Shown one piece after another: positions 55,972 through 64,000 of a stretch of DNA of 64,000 nt. Source of the stretch: Chitinophaga agri (GTDB taxonomy: Bacteria; Bacteroidota; Bacteroidia; Chitinophagales; Chitinophagaceae); the NCBI RefSeq assembly GCF_010093065.1, contig NZ_CP048113.1:3658001-3722000 (forward strand), given 5' to 3'. Each line of letters starts with the position of its first letter. The stretch's first letter is position 1. Under the pieces are notes generated by a model. The model saw only the letters and a list, made by a program, of their open reading frames with translations. It was not told the origin of the DNA and ran no database searches. The translations under genes and the position numbers were made by a program.

Positions 55972-57360
55972 CTAATGAGGCGTTTTAACAAAGACGTTCT
56001 CCGGACGGAGGTGACGGATGATCACATTATAGATGTCTTTCTCTCGAAACGGTTTCAGCAGGTAGTCATCAAACCCGGCTTCAATGAATTCCCTGTTGGA
56101 AGGCATGGTGGTATCTGCCGTCAGCGCCAGTACAGGAATATGCGCCTTCTGCGGCTCCTTGTCTCCCCTGATCCTTCTGACCACTTCCAGACCTGTCATA
56201 CGCGGCATTTGCAGGTCGAGGAGCACCATGTCATAGTTATTATTAACAAATAACTCATAGGCCGCCATGCCATCAGGTGCTTTATCAAAGCGGCACTGCC
56301 AGCGGGTAAGGATCTTTTCCATCAGTGCCAGGTTCATTTCCTGGTCATCAGCCACTAATATATACCGCCCTTTCATAAACTGACCAGTGGCCATTTGTTC
56401 TATTTCTTTCTGGGTAATGATCAGCGTCTGTGGAACGGGCAATACTTCATACGCCATCGTAAAAAAGAAACTGCTTCCTTTGCCAGGTACGCTATCTACC
56501 CCAATACTACCATGATGCAGTTCTACCAGCGCTTTCGCCAGCGCCAGTCCGATACCGGCACCGTGGGGAGAGCCTACTGCCGGTAAGGTATTATGCAGAT
56601 AGTACTCAAAAATGAGCGGTTGTCTTTCCGGCGCAATGCCGCGGCCTGTATCGGTAACACTCACCGATACGCTGACTTCTCCTGCCAGTTCCCTGTCTAC
56701 CCTCATATGGCAACGTATACTGCCGGCATCTGTATAACGGATGGCATTTTCCAGGAGGATGCTCAGTAACCGGCCTAGCCGTTCTCCATCACCAGTCACC
56801 TGTATCTGTTTATCACCTTCGTATATGGCTTCAAGAAATAACTGTCTGTTTTGTGCAATTTTTGCTGCACGCTCAGTGCTGCTGCTGAAAATCTTGTACA
56901 GAGAGAACGGAGCAGTATCGAGCTGCAGTTCACCTTTCTGCAACCAGGCCAGCTCCTGAAAGTTTTGTTGCATGCGGCTGAGCACACCAGCTGCTTCTTC
57001 AATATTTTTGAGCAGTTGCTGCTGATCGACATCGAGTGATGTATAATGTAATTGTTCACTGAAACCAACAATCGCGTTAAGTGGCGTGCGCACTTCCTGA
57101 CTGATATTATTGATCATATTCACCCGCGCCTGTGCCAGTGCTTTCCCGGTACGATTTATGTGTATTAATTGTTGACGAAGACGCCAGATATAGTACAGTG
57201 CAAAAAGGAGTAATGCCACTAGCAGCACAGGTAAAAAGAATGACAGGTCAGTAACAGTAATGACCGCCGGAACAGGAGTATTGTTAACAGATTTCACATC
57301 CACAAGTACGAATACAGAGAGAACGAACGGGGTATATTCAAGAGCAACCGACTGATACAT
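55972..57360 (-). CDS. hybrid sensor kinase lacking the phospho-accepting His
   Basis: Order in 462 residues: a membrane helix (about 40-60), HisKA-like segment, HATPase (about 180-305: LLENAIRYTDAG, VTDTGRGIAPER, GAGIGLALAKALVELHHG), and a receiver domain (about 328-450: LVADDQEMN, LLDLQMPRMTG with D382, DDYLLKPF). The HisKA motif reads NNISQEVRTPLNAIVGF; the H-box His is Gln88 (codon CAG). The HATPase and receiver motifs are intact. It may act as a phosphatase, scaffold or receive phosphate from another kinase. No sensor domain is seen outside the helix. Confidence 0.9.
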   Translation of the reverse strand: MYQSVALEYTPFVLSVFVLVDVKSVNNTPVPAVITVTDLSFFLPVLLVALLLFALYYIWRLRQQLIHINRTGKALAQARVNMINNISQEVRTPLNAIVGFSEQLHYTSLDVDQQQLLKNIEEAAGVLSRMQQNFQELAWLQKGELQLDTAPFSLYKIFSSSTERAAKIAQNRQLFLEAIYEGDKQIQVTGDGERLGRLLSILLENAIRYTDAGSIRCHMRVDRELAGEVSVSVSVTDTGRGIAPERQPLIFEYYLHNTLPAVGSPHGAGIGLALAKALVELHHGSIGVDSVPGKGSSFFFTMAYEVLPVPQTLIITQKEIEQMATGQFMKGRYILVADDQEMNLALMEKILTRWQCRFDKAPDGMAAYELFVNNNYDMVLLDLQMPRMTGLEVVRRIRGDKEPQKAHIPVLALTADTTMPSNREFIEAGFDDYLLKPFREKDIYNVIIRHLRPENVFVKTPH

Positions 57361-57624
57361 CGTATGCGTTTAAAAGTTGAAAAAACGTTGGCGGAGAACA
57401 CACAATTAACAAGACTTCCTGGCTGTACTAATCCCGGTCTTTTATCAGAAGAAATGATGTACCGAATTTAACTAAAAGCGGTGAGATGGAAAATTATTTC
57501 CCTTTCGTGTTATATTCCGGGACAAAAATAGAATTATATTTATCAGGCGTTAACATGCCCATCCACAACCTGTTAACCGCTATGTCCAACACCAATGCAG
57601 AGGTTCCCATGAACAGTTGAGATT

Positions 57625-59724
57625 ATGAGTAATATGGCGCCAGGTATGTACTTTAGACAAGAGGTCCTGAGAATGACGGGAGGCATCCTGCTATTTTACA
57701 TCACCTACATTATTTTGTTATTATGCTCGCTGCTGCTAATGGCAGCCTGTGTCTGGGCAGGCAGCACAATTATCCTGTATGCTTCCTACCAGGGATTGTC
57801 AGGTATATTGACATCCATAGCCGGTGCCGGCCTACTTTTACTAGGTGTGATGCAGACACTTTTTGTCATGCTTTTTCTTTTCAATCGTCATAAAGACACC
57901 ATTCCCTACCGTACTGTTGTGACGGAAAAAGAGCAACCTGTTTTGTTCGACTTTATCCATAAACTGGTACAGCAAACGAACACACCACTTCCAAGGAAAG
58001 TATATCTGGTACCGGATGTAAATGCAGTCGTGTTCCATTCTCCCGGAGTGGCAGGCCTGTTCAGCGATGCAGATAAGAATCTGGTCATCGGACTGGGCAT
58101 GGTCAACAGCCTAAATATCAGTGAATTTAAAATGGTGCTCGCGCATGAATTCGGACATTTCTCACAACGCAGTATGAAGCTTGTACTGCATGTCTACACG
58201 ATCAATAAGATCATCTACAATATCCTGTATGAGAACAGGGGCTGGCGTAATGCGATTATCTGGCTATCCAATAAGGGATTGCCTGCCGCGTTATTATCCC
58301 GTTTACTGCTTTTAATGGCGGCCGGATTGCACTTCCTCTTCCGTGAAATGCATGAGCTGATCAACAGACAATATATGCGTCTGAGCCGTGAAATGGAATT
58401 TAATGCGGACGAAGTGGCGGTTTCTATCTGCGGAACTGATACCGCGATCTCTGCCATGCGGAGAGCTGAAATGAGTAATGCCAGTTTTCAGCAGTTACTT
58501 CAAAAAGTAAGTACCTGGTCACATCAGCAACGGTTCATCCGGAATATTTACGAAGCGCACAGCATGCTGATAAAATACCATGCAAAACAGCACAGCACTC
58601 CGCTCGATCACCAGGAGATGCCGCAGTACAACGATGACCAGTTCAGCACCACCGTGAGAAGTCAGGTCCAGTTCCGTGATCAGTGGGCTTCTCATCCTAC
58701 ACAGGAAGAAAGAGAACAACGCTACCTGGAAGCCAATGTACCGGGTGTGCAGATTCCGCAAAGTGCCTGGACATTGTTTCACAATGCCGATCTGCTGCAG
58801 GAACAGATGTCCCGGCAGATCTATGAGGTGCTGGCGCCGGAGGCCCGGCCGGAAGAATGGGTACCAGCCAATGACATCATCAGGGAAATAGAGGATGTGC
58901 ACGAGCAATATGCCTTTCCTGCACAATACAATCACTACTATGATAACCGCCCGTTTACTGCAATTCCGGCCGGCAGACTGGAACCGTTCTCAGAAGAGGA
59001 GCAGGTGTTGTACACTATGCAAACGCTCTACCCGAAAGAATTCCGGCAGCGTATCAGGCACTATTTCAGAGACGTGCAGGACGCAGCTACGCTACAGGCC
59101 ATCATGCACCGGGAGATCCAGGTAGCACAGTTCACCTACCAGCATCAGCAGTACCATAATTCTGAAGCAGAGAAGATACTGGAAGAACTGCAACAGCAGA
59201 TAGCCAGAGATCAAGAATGGTTGGAGATGCAGGACCAGCTGGCCCTCCGTTATCACTATACATTTGCCCTGCGGCAGGCAATGGAAGCAGCCACCAGTTT
59301 ACAGGACCAGTACACACGTATCGTCGCGCACCAGTCCCGGGCCACTATGCTGAATGATATCGCAGGCATGATCATGGAAAGCATTCCGGCATTTTTAAGC
59401 AAAAGTAACACCCCTTCACAGGCAGCCGCCCAGCTACGGATAGTACGAAAAGAAGCGGAGCAGCTGCATGAGCTGCTACATGACCTGCTACACCAGTCTC
59501 ACATCAGCGGGTTATGGGAACCCGAACTGCGGGAAAAGGTCGTACACTTCCTGCAATATCAGTATCCTTATCTGCAGGAGCATGAACCAGTGGCCGAAGA
59601 CCTGGAAACCATGCATGAGGTCAGTGTGATGGTATCGGACCATTACAATAACAGTATTACCCTCATGAAGAAGGATTTTCTGTACCGCTGTATTGATCAT
59701 AGTGAGTTATCACTCCAACATTGA
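57625..59724 (+). CDS. M48-family membrane metalloprotease
   Basis: A 699-residue protein with two N-terminal helices (20-40, 62-85), a zinc site VLAHEFGHFSQRS (H174, H178) and the third ligand in LSREMEFNADEVAVSI. The C-terminal half (about 340-690) is a long helical region with no motif I know, larger than most M48 proteins such as HtpX. It may degrade membrane proteins or act in signalling. It is followed by dnaX on the same strand with a 120-base gap. Confidence 0.85.
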   Translation: MSNMAPGMYFRQEVLRMTGGILLFYITYIILLLCSLLLMAACVWAGSTIILYASYQGLSGILTSIAGAGLLLLGVMQTLFVMLFLFNRHKDTIPYRTVVTEKEQPVLFDFIHKLVQQTNTPLPRKVYLVPDVNAVVFHSPGVAGLFSDADKNLVIGLGMVNSLNISEFKMVLAHEFGHFSQRSMKLVLHVYTINKIIYNILYENRGWRNAIIWLSNKGLPAALLSRLLLLMAAGLHFLFREMHELINRQYMRLSREMEFNADEVAVSICGTDTAISAMRRAEMSNASFQQLLQKVSTWSHQQRFIRNIYEAHSMLIKYHAKQHSTPLDHQEMPQYNDDQFSTTVRSQVQFRDQWASHPTQEEREQRYLEANVPGVQIPQSAWTLFHNADLLQEQMSRQIYEVLAPEARPEEWVPANDIIREIEDVHEQYAFPAQYNHYYDNRPFTAIPAGRLEPFSEEEQVLYTMQTLYPKEFRQRIRHYFRDVQDAATLQAIMHREIQVAQFTYQHQQYHNSEAEKILEELQQQIARDQEWLEMQDQLALRYHYTFALRQAMEAATSLQDQYTRIVAHQSRATMLNDIAGMIMESIPAFLSKSNTPSQAAAQLRIVRKEAEQLHELLHDLLHQSHISGLWEPELREKVVHFLQYQYPYLQEHEPVAEDLETMHEVSVMVSDHYNNSITLMKKDFLYRCIDHSELSLQH

Positions 59725-59847
59725 CAAACTGATTTTCCTAATATGTAAGTTATTCCCTCAGTGCCAGGTACTACGAACTGTCCGGCAGTGTCTAGGGACT
59801 GTCGACAATTTTCTGTACTTTCGACCCTCGCGAATGCGTATGCATAT

Positions 59848-61764
59848 ATGGAGAATTTTATCGTTTCAGCCCGTAAATACCGTCCACAGAATTTTTCAAC
59901 CGTAGTCGGACAATCACATATTACCACCACACTGAAGAATGCGATCCGCAATAGTCAGCTGGCGCATGCCTTCCTGTTCTGTGGTCCCAGAGGTGTGGGT
60001 AAAACGACCTGTGCCCGTATTCTGGCCAAAACAATCAACTGTGAGAATCTCCAGCCGGATGGCGAAGCCTGTAACCAATGTCATTCCTGTACATCCTTTA
60101 ATGAGGGTAGTTCATTTAACATCCACGAGCTGGATGCTGCCTCCAACAACTCGGTAGATGATATCAGGACGCTGGTGGAGCAGGTACGTTTTGCACCGCA
60201 GGCAGGAAAATATAAGATCTATATCATAGATGAGGTACACATGCTCAGTTCTTCTGCATTCAATGCGTTCCTGAAAACGCTGGAAGAGCCACCCTCCTAT
60301 GCTATTTTCATACTGGCAACCACCGAAAAGCACAAGATCCTCCCAACGATCCTGAGCCGTTGTCAGATATTTGACTTTAAACGCATTACTATACAGGATA
60401 CTGTAGATCATCTGCAGGAAATCTGTCAGAAGGAGCATATTGAAGCAGAATCAGATGCGCTGCACCTGGTTGCCCAGAAGACGGACGGGTGTATGCGTGA
60501 CTCCCTGAGCACACTGGATAAGATCGTGAGTTTTACCGGCGGGCATCTCACCTATCAGAATACGCTGGAGCACCTGAATATCCTGGACTACGATTATTTC
60601 TTTAAAGTAATGGAGACCGTGCTGCAACAGGATGTAGCCGGCGCCCTGCTGATATTTGACGAGATCCTGCAGAAGGGTTTCGAAGGAGATAACTTCCTGA
60701 ACGGGTGGGCGGAGTTTCTCCGTAACCTGCTGATGAGTAAAGAAGACCGGGTACTGCACCTGGTGGAAGTATCGGGTAACCTGAAAGACCGGTACAAACA
60801 GATGTCCGGCAGAGTAAGCCCCGCTTACCTGGTTACGGCCCTTCACCTGCTGAATGAGACAGAGATCAACTACCGTATGGCGCGTAACAAGCGACTGCAT
60901 GTGGAAATGGCGCTGATCAAGCTGTGTTTCCTCCAGCAGGCGGTCACTCTCGTAAGCGACGATCAGACGGGGGAAGTTGTAAAAAAAAAACTGGTAGCTG
61001 ATGGAGCAGTGCCGCAGAAACTGAGGTCTTCTTTCGCGCAGGCAACACCAGATGCGAAACCAATGACTGGTCAACCGGCCACTACTGCAACCATTGCTTC
61101 GAACGAAGCCCGGCTGACCATAGAATCACAGGGAGGGCAACCAACCGCACCCGCTCAGCCGGTAACCCCTTCGGCGCAACCAGCACAGCCGGTACAACGT
61201 CCGGCGCAGGTAACACCGCCAGCGGCAACTACACAAACGACACCATCTAATAATGGTCACACGGCTACTGCTACTGCTCCCAGAGCAGGGCAGGCTACAG
61301 CCAGCACACCAAAACTGACCGGACTGGCTGCCATGAAAGAAGCGCTGGCAGCGAAGCAGCAGACGCAGACCGTTCAACAGGCGATTCCGATGACAGCAGG
61401 CGCGCTGACTGTCTACTGGGATGAGTTCATTGACCGGTTCCGACAGGCTAACAAAATGACAGTCGTAAGTAATCTTCAACTGGCGCAGATTAAACTCATC
61501 GGAGCGGAAGAAATCGGGATTGTGAGCAGAAATATTGTGCAATTCCGGTTCATGGAGGAAGAAAAATTGTCCATTTCTGCATTCTTTAAAGATAAATTTC
61601 AGAACCCGGCCATTGTACTGACTTTGTCGCTTGATGAAACACAGCAAACACAGGACATTGGCCCCGCGCCACTTTCCAGTCGCGAGCAGTTCCAGAAAAT
61701 GACTGAAAAGTATCCGCTGGTGAAAGAACTGAAAGAGAAGTTGAATATGGAACTGGATTTTTAA
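59848..61764 (+). CDS. dnaX: DNA polymerase III tau (and probably gamma) subunit
   Basis: Clamp-loader ATPase. From the ATG at 59848 the protein is 638 residues (an upstream frame to 59761 is leader). It has GPRGVGKTTCARI (46-58), zinc Cys 65, 75, 78 and 81, IIDEVHMLSSSAFNAFLKTL, and ATTEKHKILPTILSRCQIF (156-174), then domain III to about 375. After that comes an A10 run (60981-60990, codons for K379-381), a Pro/Gln/Ala/Thr-rich linker and a tau C-terminal domain. Slippage on the A10 run would stop within a few codons and give a gamma-like form of about 385 residues. Confidence 0.96.
   Translation: MENFIVSARKYRPQNFSTVVGQSHITTTLKNAIRNSQLAHAFLFCGPRGVGKTTCARILAKTINCENLQPDGEACNQCHSCTSFNEGSSFNIHELDAASNNSVDDIRTLVEQVRFAPQAGKYKIYIIDEVHMLSSSAFNAFLKTLEEPPSYAIFILATTEKHKILPTILSRCQIFDFKRITIQDTVDHLQEICQKEHIEAESDALHLVAQKTDGCMRDSLSTLDKIVSFTGGHLTYQNTLEHLNILDYDYFFKVMETVLQQDVAGALLIFDEILQKGFEGDNFLNGWAEFLRNLLMSKEDRVLHLVEVSGNLKDRYKQMSGRVSPAYLVTALHLLNETEINYRMARNKRLHVEMALIKLCFLQQAVTLVSDDQTGEVVKKKLVADGAVPQKLRSSFAQATPDAKPMTGQPATTATIASNEARLTIESQGGQPTAPAQPVTPSAQPAQPVQRPAQVTPPAATTQTTPSNNGHTATATAPRAGQATASTPKLTGLAAMKEALAAKQQTQTVQQAIPMTAGALTVYWDEFIDRFRQANKMTVVSNLQLAQIKLIGAEEIGIVSRNIVQFRFMEEEKLSISAFFKDKFQNPAIVLTLSLDETQQTQDIGPAPLSSREQFQKMTEKYPLVKELKEKLNMELDF
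60981..60990 (+). other. A10 slippery run in dnaX
   Basis: Ten A residues in the frame GTA-AAA-AAA-AAA-CTG. Gain of one A (or -1 frameshifting) reads KTGS then TGA; loss of one A (or +1) reads NW then TAG. GGGGGAAG lies about six bases upstream. The position is exactly the domain III to tau-linker border. Confidence 0.6.
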
Positions 61765-61800
61765 AGTGGATTAAGGAAATTTCTTCCTTAATCTAACTTT
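61763..61800 (+). terminator. terminator after dnaX
   Basis: GATTAAGGAA-ATTTC-TTCCTTAATC with flanking AAAGT/ACTTT, beginning at the dnaX stop. Confidence 0.65.
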
Positions 61801-61828
61801 CACAATTCGCATTTCTTTTGTAGGTTTG
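61798..61828 (+). promoter_or_regulatory. promoter of the E2 gene
   Basis: TTTC (61798-61801), 19 bases, TAGGTTTG (61821-61828). One mismatch to the consensus. The predicted start lies after the upstream ATG at 61826 and before the ATG at 61850, which decides the start. Confidence 0.6.
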
Positions 61829-61849
61829 GGCAAAATTTGGATAAATACT

Positions 61850-63484
61850 ATGGCAGAAGTTATCAGAATGCCCCTTTTGAGTGACACAATGACTGAAGGG
61901 GTGATCGCGGAATGGCATAAAAAGGTAGGTGATACCGTAAAAGCAGACGACGTAATTGCTGAGGTGGAAACAGATAAAGCCACCATGGAAGTAATGGGTT
62001 ATGTGGAAGGTACTCTATTATATATTGGTGTCGAGAAAGGTAAGGCTGCTAAAGTAAATGAGATTATAGCTATTGTAGGGAAACCAGGTGAAGACTACAA
62101 GTCCTTACTAGGTGGAGGAAATAATAATGGCCAGGCCGCACCAGAGGCTAAGCCAGCAGCTCAGGAAGCTTCCGCTCCGGCTCCTGCCGCAAGCAATGCA
62201 GACAGCGCAGCTGCTGCAGAAGCACTGAAAAATGCTACTGTGATCCGTATGCCGCTGTTAAGCGATACGATGACAGAAGGTAAGATAGTAGCCTGGAACA
62301 AAAAAGTAGGCGACACCGTAAAAAGCGACGACGTACTGGCTGAGGTAGAAACCGACAAGGCGACCATGGAAGTTATTGGTTATGCTGACGGCGAACTGCT
62401 GTATGTAGGCGTTAAAGAAGGCGATGCTGCGAAAGTAAACGGCATTATCGCAATAGTAGGTAAAAAAGGTACCAATGTAGACGCTATCCTGGCTGCTGAA
62501 GGCGCAGGTGGTGCAAAACCAGCCGCTCAGGCAGCAGCACCAGCAGCAACTCCGGCTGCATCCGCAGCTCCTGCAGCTACACCTGAAGTTGCTGAAAGCA
62601 AAGACGGTCGTGTGAAAGCATCTCCGCTGGCGAAGAAACTGGCTGAAGAAAAAGGTATCGATATCAATAAAGTTACTGGTTCCGGTGATGGCGGCAGAAT
62701 CGTGAAGAAAGACGTAGACAGCTACGTACCTTCAGCTGCTCCTGCTGCTAAAACAAGTGCTGCTCCTGCTGCACAGGCGGCATCATTCACCCCAGCTGGT
62801 CAGGAAGGTCATACCGACATCCAGCTGAGCCAGATGCGTAAAGTAATTGCTAAGCGCCTGAGCGAAAGCAAATTCTCCGCTCCTCACTTCTACCTGAAAG
62901 TAGATGTTAACATGGATAAAGCGATGGAAGCACGTAAAGCTATCAACGAAGTATCTCCTGTTAAGATCTCCTTCAACGATATGGTGATCAAGGCTTCTGC
63001 CCTGGCACTGCGTCAGCATCCTGATGTAAACAGCAGCTGGATGGGTGATTTCATCCGCCAGAACCACCATGTACACATTGGTTCCGCCGTGGCTATCGAA
63101 GATGGTCTGATCGTTCCTGTTATCCGTTTTGCTGATCAGAAAACACTGAGCCAGATCGCCAGTGATGCAAAAGGTCTGTACGACAAAGCGAAAAATAAGA
63201 AACTGCAACCACAGGATTTCTCCGGTAACACATTCACTATCTCTAATCTGGGTATGATGGGTATCGACGAATTCACTGCTATCATCAACCCGCCGGATTC
63301 CGCAATCCTGGCAGTAGGTGGTATCAAAGAAACTGTTGTATCTGAGAAAGGCCAGTTCAAAGTAGTAAACATCATGAAACTGACCCTGAGCTGTGACCAC
63401 CGTAGCGTGGATGGAGCTGTAGGAGCACGTTTCCTGGCTACCCTGAAAGGCTACCTGGAGAATCCGGTAACTATGCTGGTATAA
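61850..63484 (+). CDS. pyruvate dehydrogenase E2, dihydrolipoamide acetyltransferase
   Basis: The 544-residue E2 protein has two near-identical lipoyl domains (1-80 and 130-207) with lipoylated lysines in VETDKATMEV (K43, K170), Ala/Pro-rich linkers, a peripheral subunit-binding domain (about 262-295: SPLAKKLAEEKGIDINKVTG) and the catalytic domain ending SCDHRSVDGAVGARF with the active-site His. Domains and linker style fit pyruvate dehydrogenase E2. E1 and E3 are not in the window. Start chosen at 61850 because the promoter overlaps the alternative ATG at 61826. Confidence 0.93.
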   Translation: MAEVIRMPLLSDTMTEGVIAEWHKKVGDTVKADDVIAEVETDKATMEVMGYVEGTLLYIGVEKGKAAKVNEIIAIVGKPGEDYKSLLGGGNNNGQAAPEAKPAAQEASAPAPAASNADSAAAAEALKNATVIRMPLLSDTMTEGKIVAWNKKVGDTVKSDDVLAEVETDKATMEVIGYADGELLYVGVKEGDAAKVNGIIAIVGKKGTNVDAILAAEGAGGAKPAAQAAAPAATPAASAAPAATPEVAESKDGRVKASPLAKKLAEEKGIDINKVTGSGDGGRIVKKDVDSYVPSAAPAAKTSAAPAAQAASFTPAGQEGHTDIQLSQMRKVIAKRLSESKFSAPHFYLKVDVNMDKAMEARKAINEVSPVKISFNDMVIKASALALRQHPDVNSSWMGDFIRQNHHVHIGSAVAIEDGLIVPVIRFADQKTLSQIASDAKGLYDKAKNKKLQPQDFSGNTFTISNLGMMGIDEFTAIINPPDSAILAVGGIKETVVSEKGQFKVVNIMKLTLSCDHRSVDGAVGARFLATLKGYLENPVTMLV

Positions 63485-63508
63485 TTATAAAGCAACAACT
63501 GCCTATAA

Positions 63509-63546
63509 AACAGGCGTCCCGTCATCCGGGGCGCCTGTTCTTTTTT
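63509..63546 (+). terminator. terminator after the E2 gene
   Basis: AACAGGCG and CGCCTGTT arms with CTTTTTT following. Confidence 0.75.
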
Positions 63547-63645
63547 ATACCATGCTGATCAACTTAACATGCTGCTATTCAATAGTAGAATTTGGGATTT
63601 GATATATAAATGATTAAATTTAAGGAGGCCCCACAACTAAATTAA

Positions 63646-64000
63646 ATGGAGACTCCTAAGAATGCGGTAAGCTGGTTCGAAATCCCTGTACACGATTTTG
63701 ACAGGGCCAGGAAGTTCTACAGCCAGATATTCGACTATGAAATGCCTGAAGAACAACTTGGCTTTAAAAGAAAGGCTTTTTTTCAATTTGACAGACAGCA
63801 GCAAGGTGTGGGCGGAGCTATTGTACACGGCTCCGAATATTTTCCCAGTCAGCGCGGCACATTGATCTATCTCCATGCAGGCGATGATCTGACCGATGTA
63901 CTTGACCGTGTCGAAGCAGCCGGTGGCAAAATAGAACTGGATAAACGTCCGGTATCCGAGTCACGGGATCTGGGATATTTTGCGATCATCTTTGATCCCG
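63646..64000 (+). CDS. VOC-family (glyoxalase-like) protein, 3' end outside window
   Basis: An ATG at 63646 opens a frame that reaches the window edge (118 codons): KNAVSWFEIPVHDFDRARKF, YSQIFDYEMPEE, GVGGAIVHGSEYFPS, TLIYLHAGDDLTDVLDRVEA and GYFAIIFDP. This is the VOC fold common to glyoxalase/bleomycin-resistance proteins. Metal ligands are not clear in the visible part. An AAGGAGG ribosome-binding site lies about 20 bases upstream. Confidence 0.85.
   Translation, partial: METPKNAVSWFEIPVHDFDRARKFYSQIFDYEMPEEQLGFKRKAFFQFDRQQQGVGGAIVHGSEYFPSQRGTLIYLHAGDDLTDVLDRVEAAGGKIELDKRPVSESRDLGYFAIIFDP

Overview
The window looks like chromosome from a Bacteroidota bacterium, most likely Chitinophagaceae (Chitinophaga-like). 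Reasons: Bacteroidota-type promoters (TTTG-N18/19-TAnnTTTG), an atpDC pair apart from the other ATP synthase genes, RprX/RprY-like two-component proteins, a surE/lpxB neighbourhood, a small DUF6728-like protein, DUF6600- and DUF6934-like genes, and many secreted proteins with 'AQ'-type signal peptides. No rRNA, tRNA, CRISPR array, prophage or transposase was recognised. Most of the window is housekeeping or moderately conserved core genome, with small islands of decayed or repeated DNA.

Layout. 1-3.1 kb: a PstS-like lipoprotein with a small membrane protein (minus), then a low-molecular-weight phosphatase and hisS (plus). 3.2-8.1 kb: a DUF6934-like remnant, two DsbD-type thiol-disulfide proteins, purQ and a polytopic membrane protein (minus). 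8.1-12.4 kb: an 88-bp perfect palindrome, a lipoprotein, a Crp/Fnr regulator, 3-methyladenine glycosylase, an acidic hypothetical protein, and about 1 kb of decayed gene ends. 12.4-22.3 kb: a secreted protein, a TIGR01777-type oxidoreductase, pabB, a very acidic AT-hook protein, purA, a RelA/SpoT protein, a 2'-5' RNA ligase-like protein and an OmpR-type regulator lacking its phospho-acceptor Asp. 22.5-28 kb: a GH2-GH29 glycosidase operon, a small membrane protein and lpxB. 28-35.5 kb: a second copy of the palindromic element, surE, an ABC-2 transporter, a FadN-like beta-oxidation protein and a PepSY protein.

35.7-47 kb: a Doc-like Fic protein, a GreA/GreB C-terminal-type protein, metG, an LD-carboxypeptidase, an alpha/beta hydrolase, an E1-like protein, an RprX-like kinase, a very short transcription unit with its own promoter and terminator, an AlgH-family protein and atpCD. 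47-55.9 kb: a DUF6600-like gene with an in-frame stop, two GNAT-type proteins and a MacA/permease/TolC export operon without a local ATPase. 55.9-64 kb: a hybrid sensor kinase with Gln in place of the phospho-accepting His, an M48 protease, dnaX with an A10 slippery run exactly where a short gamma form would end, pyruvate dehydrogenase E2 and the start of a VOC-family gene.

Most notable points: (1) a palindromic element family with co-varying arms that stays translatable; (2) the dnaX A10 slippage site; (3) the short promoter-peptide-terminator unit at 43.5-43.7 kb; (4) two signalling proteins that have each lost the phosphorylated residue; (5) gene decay at 3.2, 11.3-12.2 and 47.7 kb.
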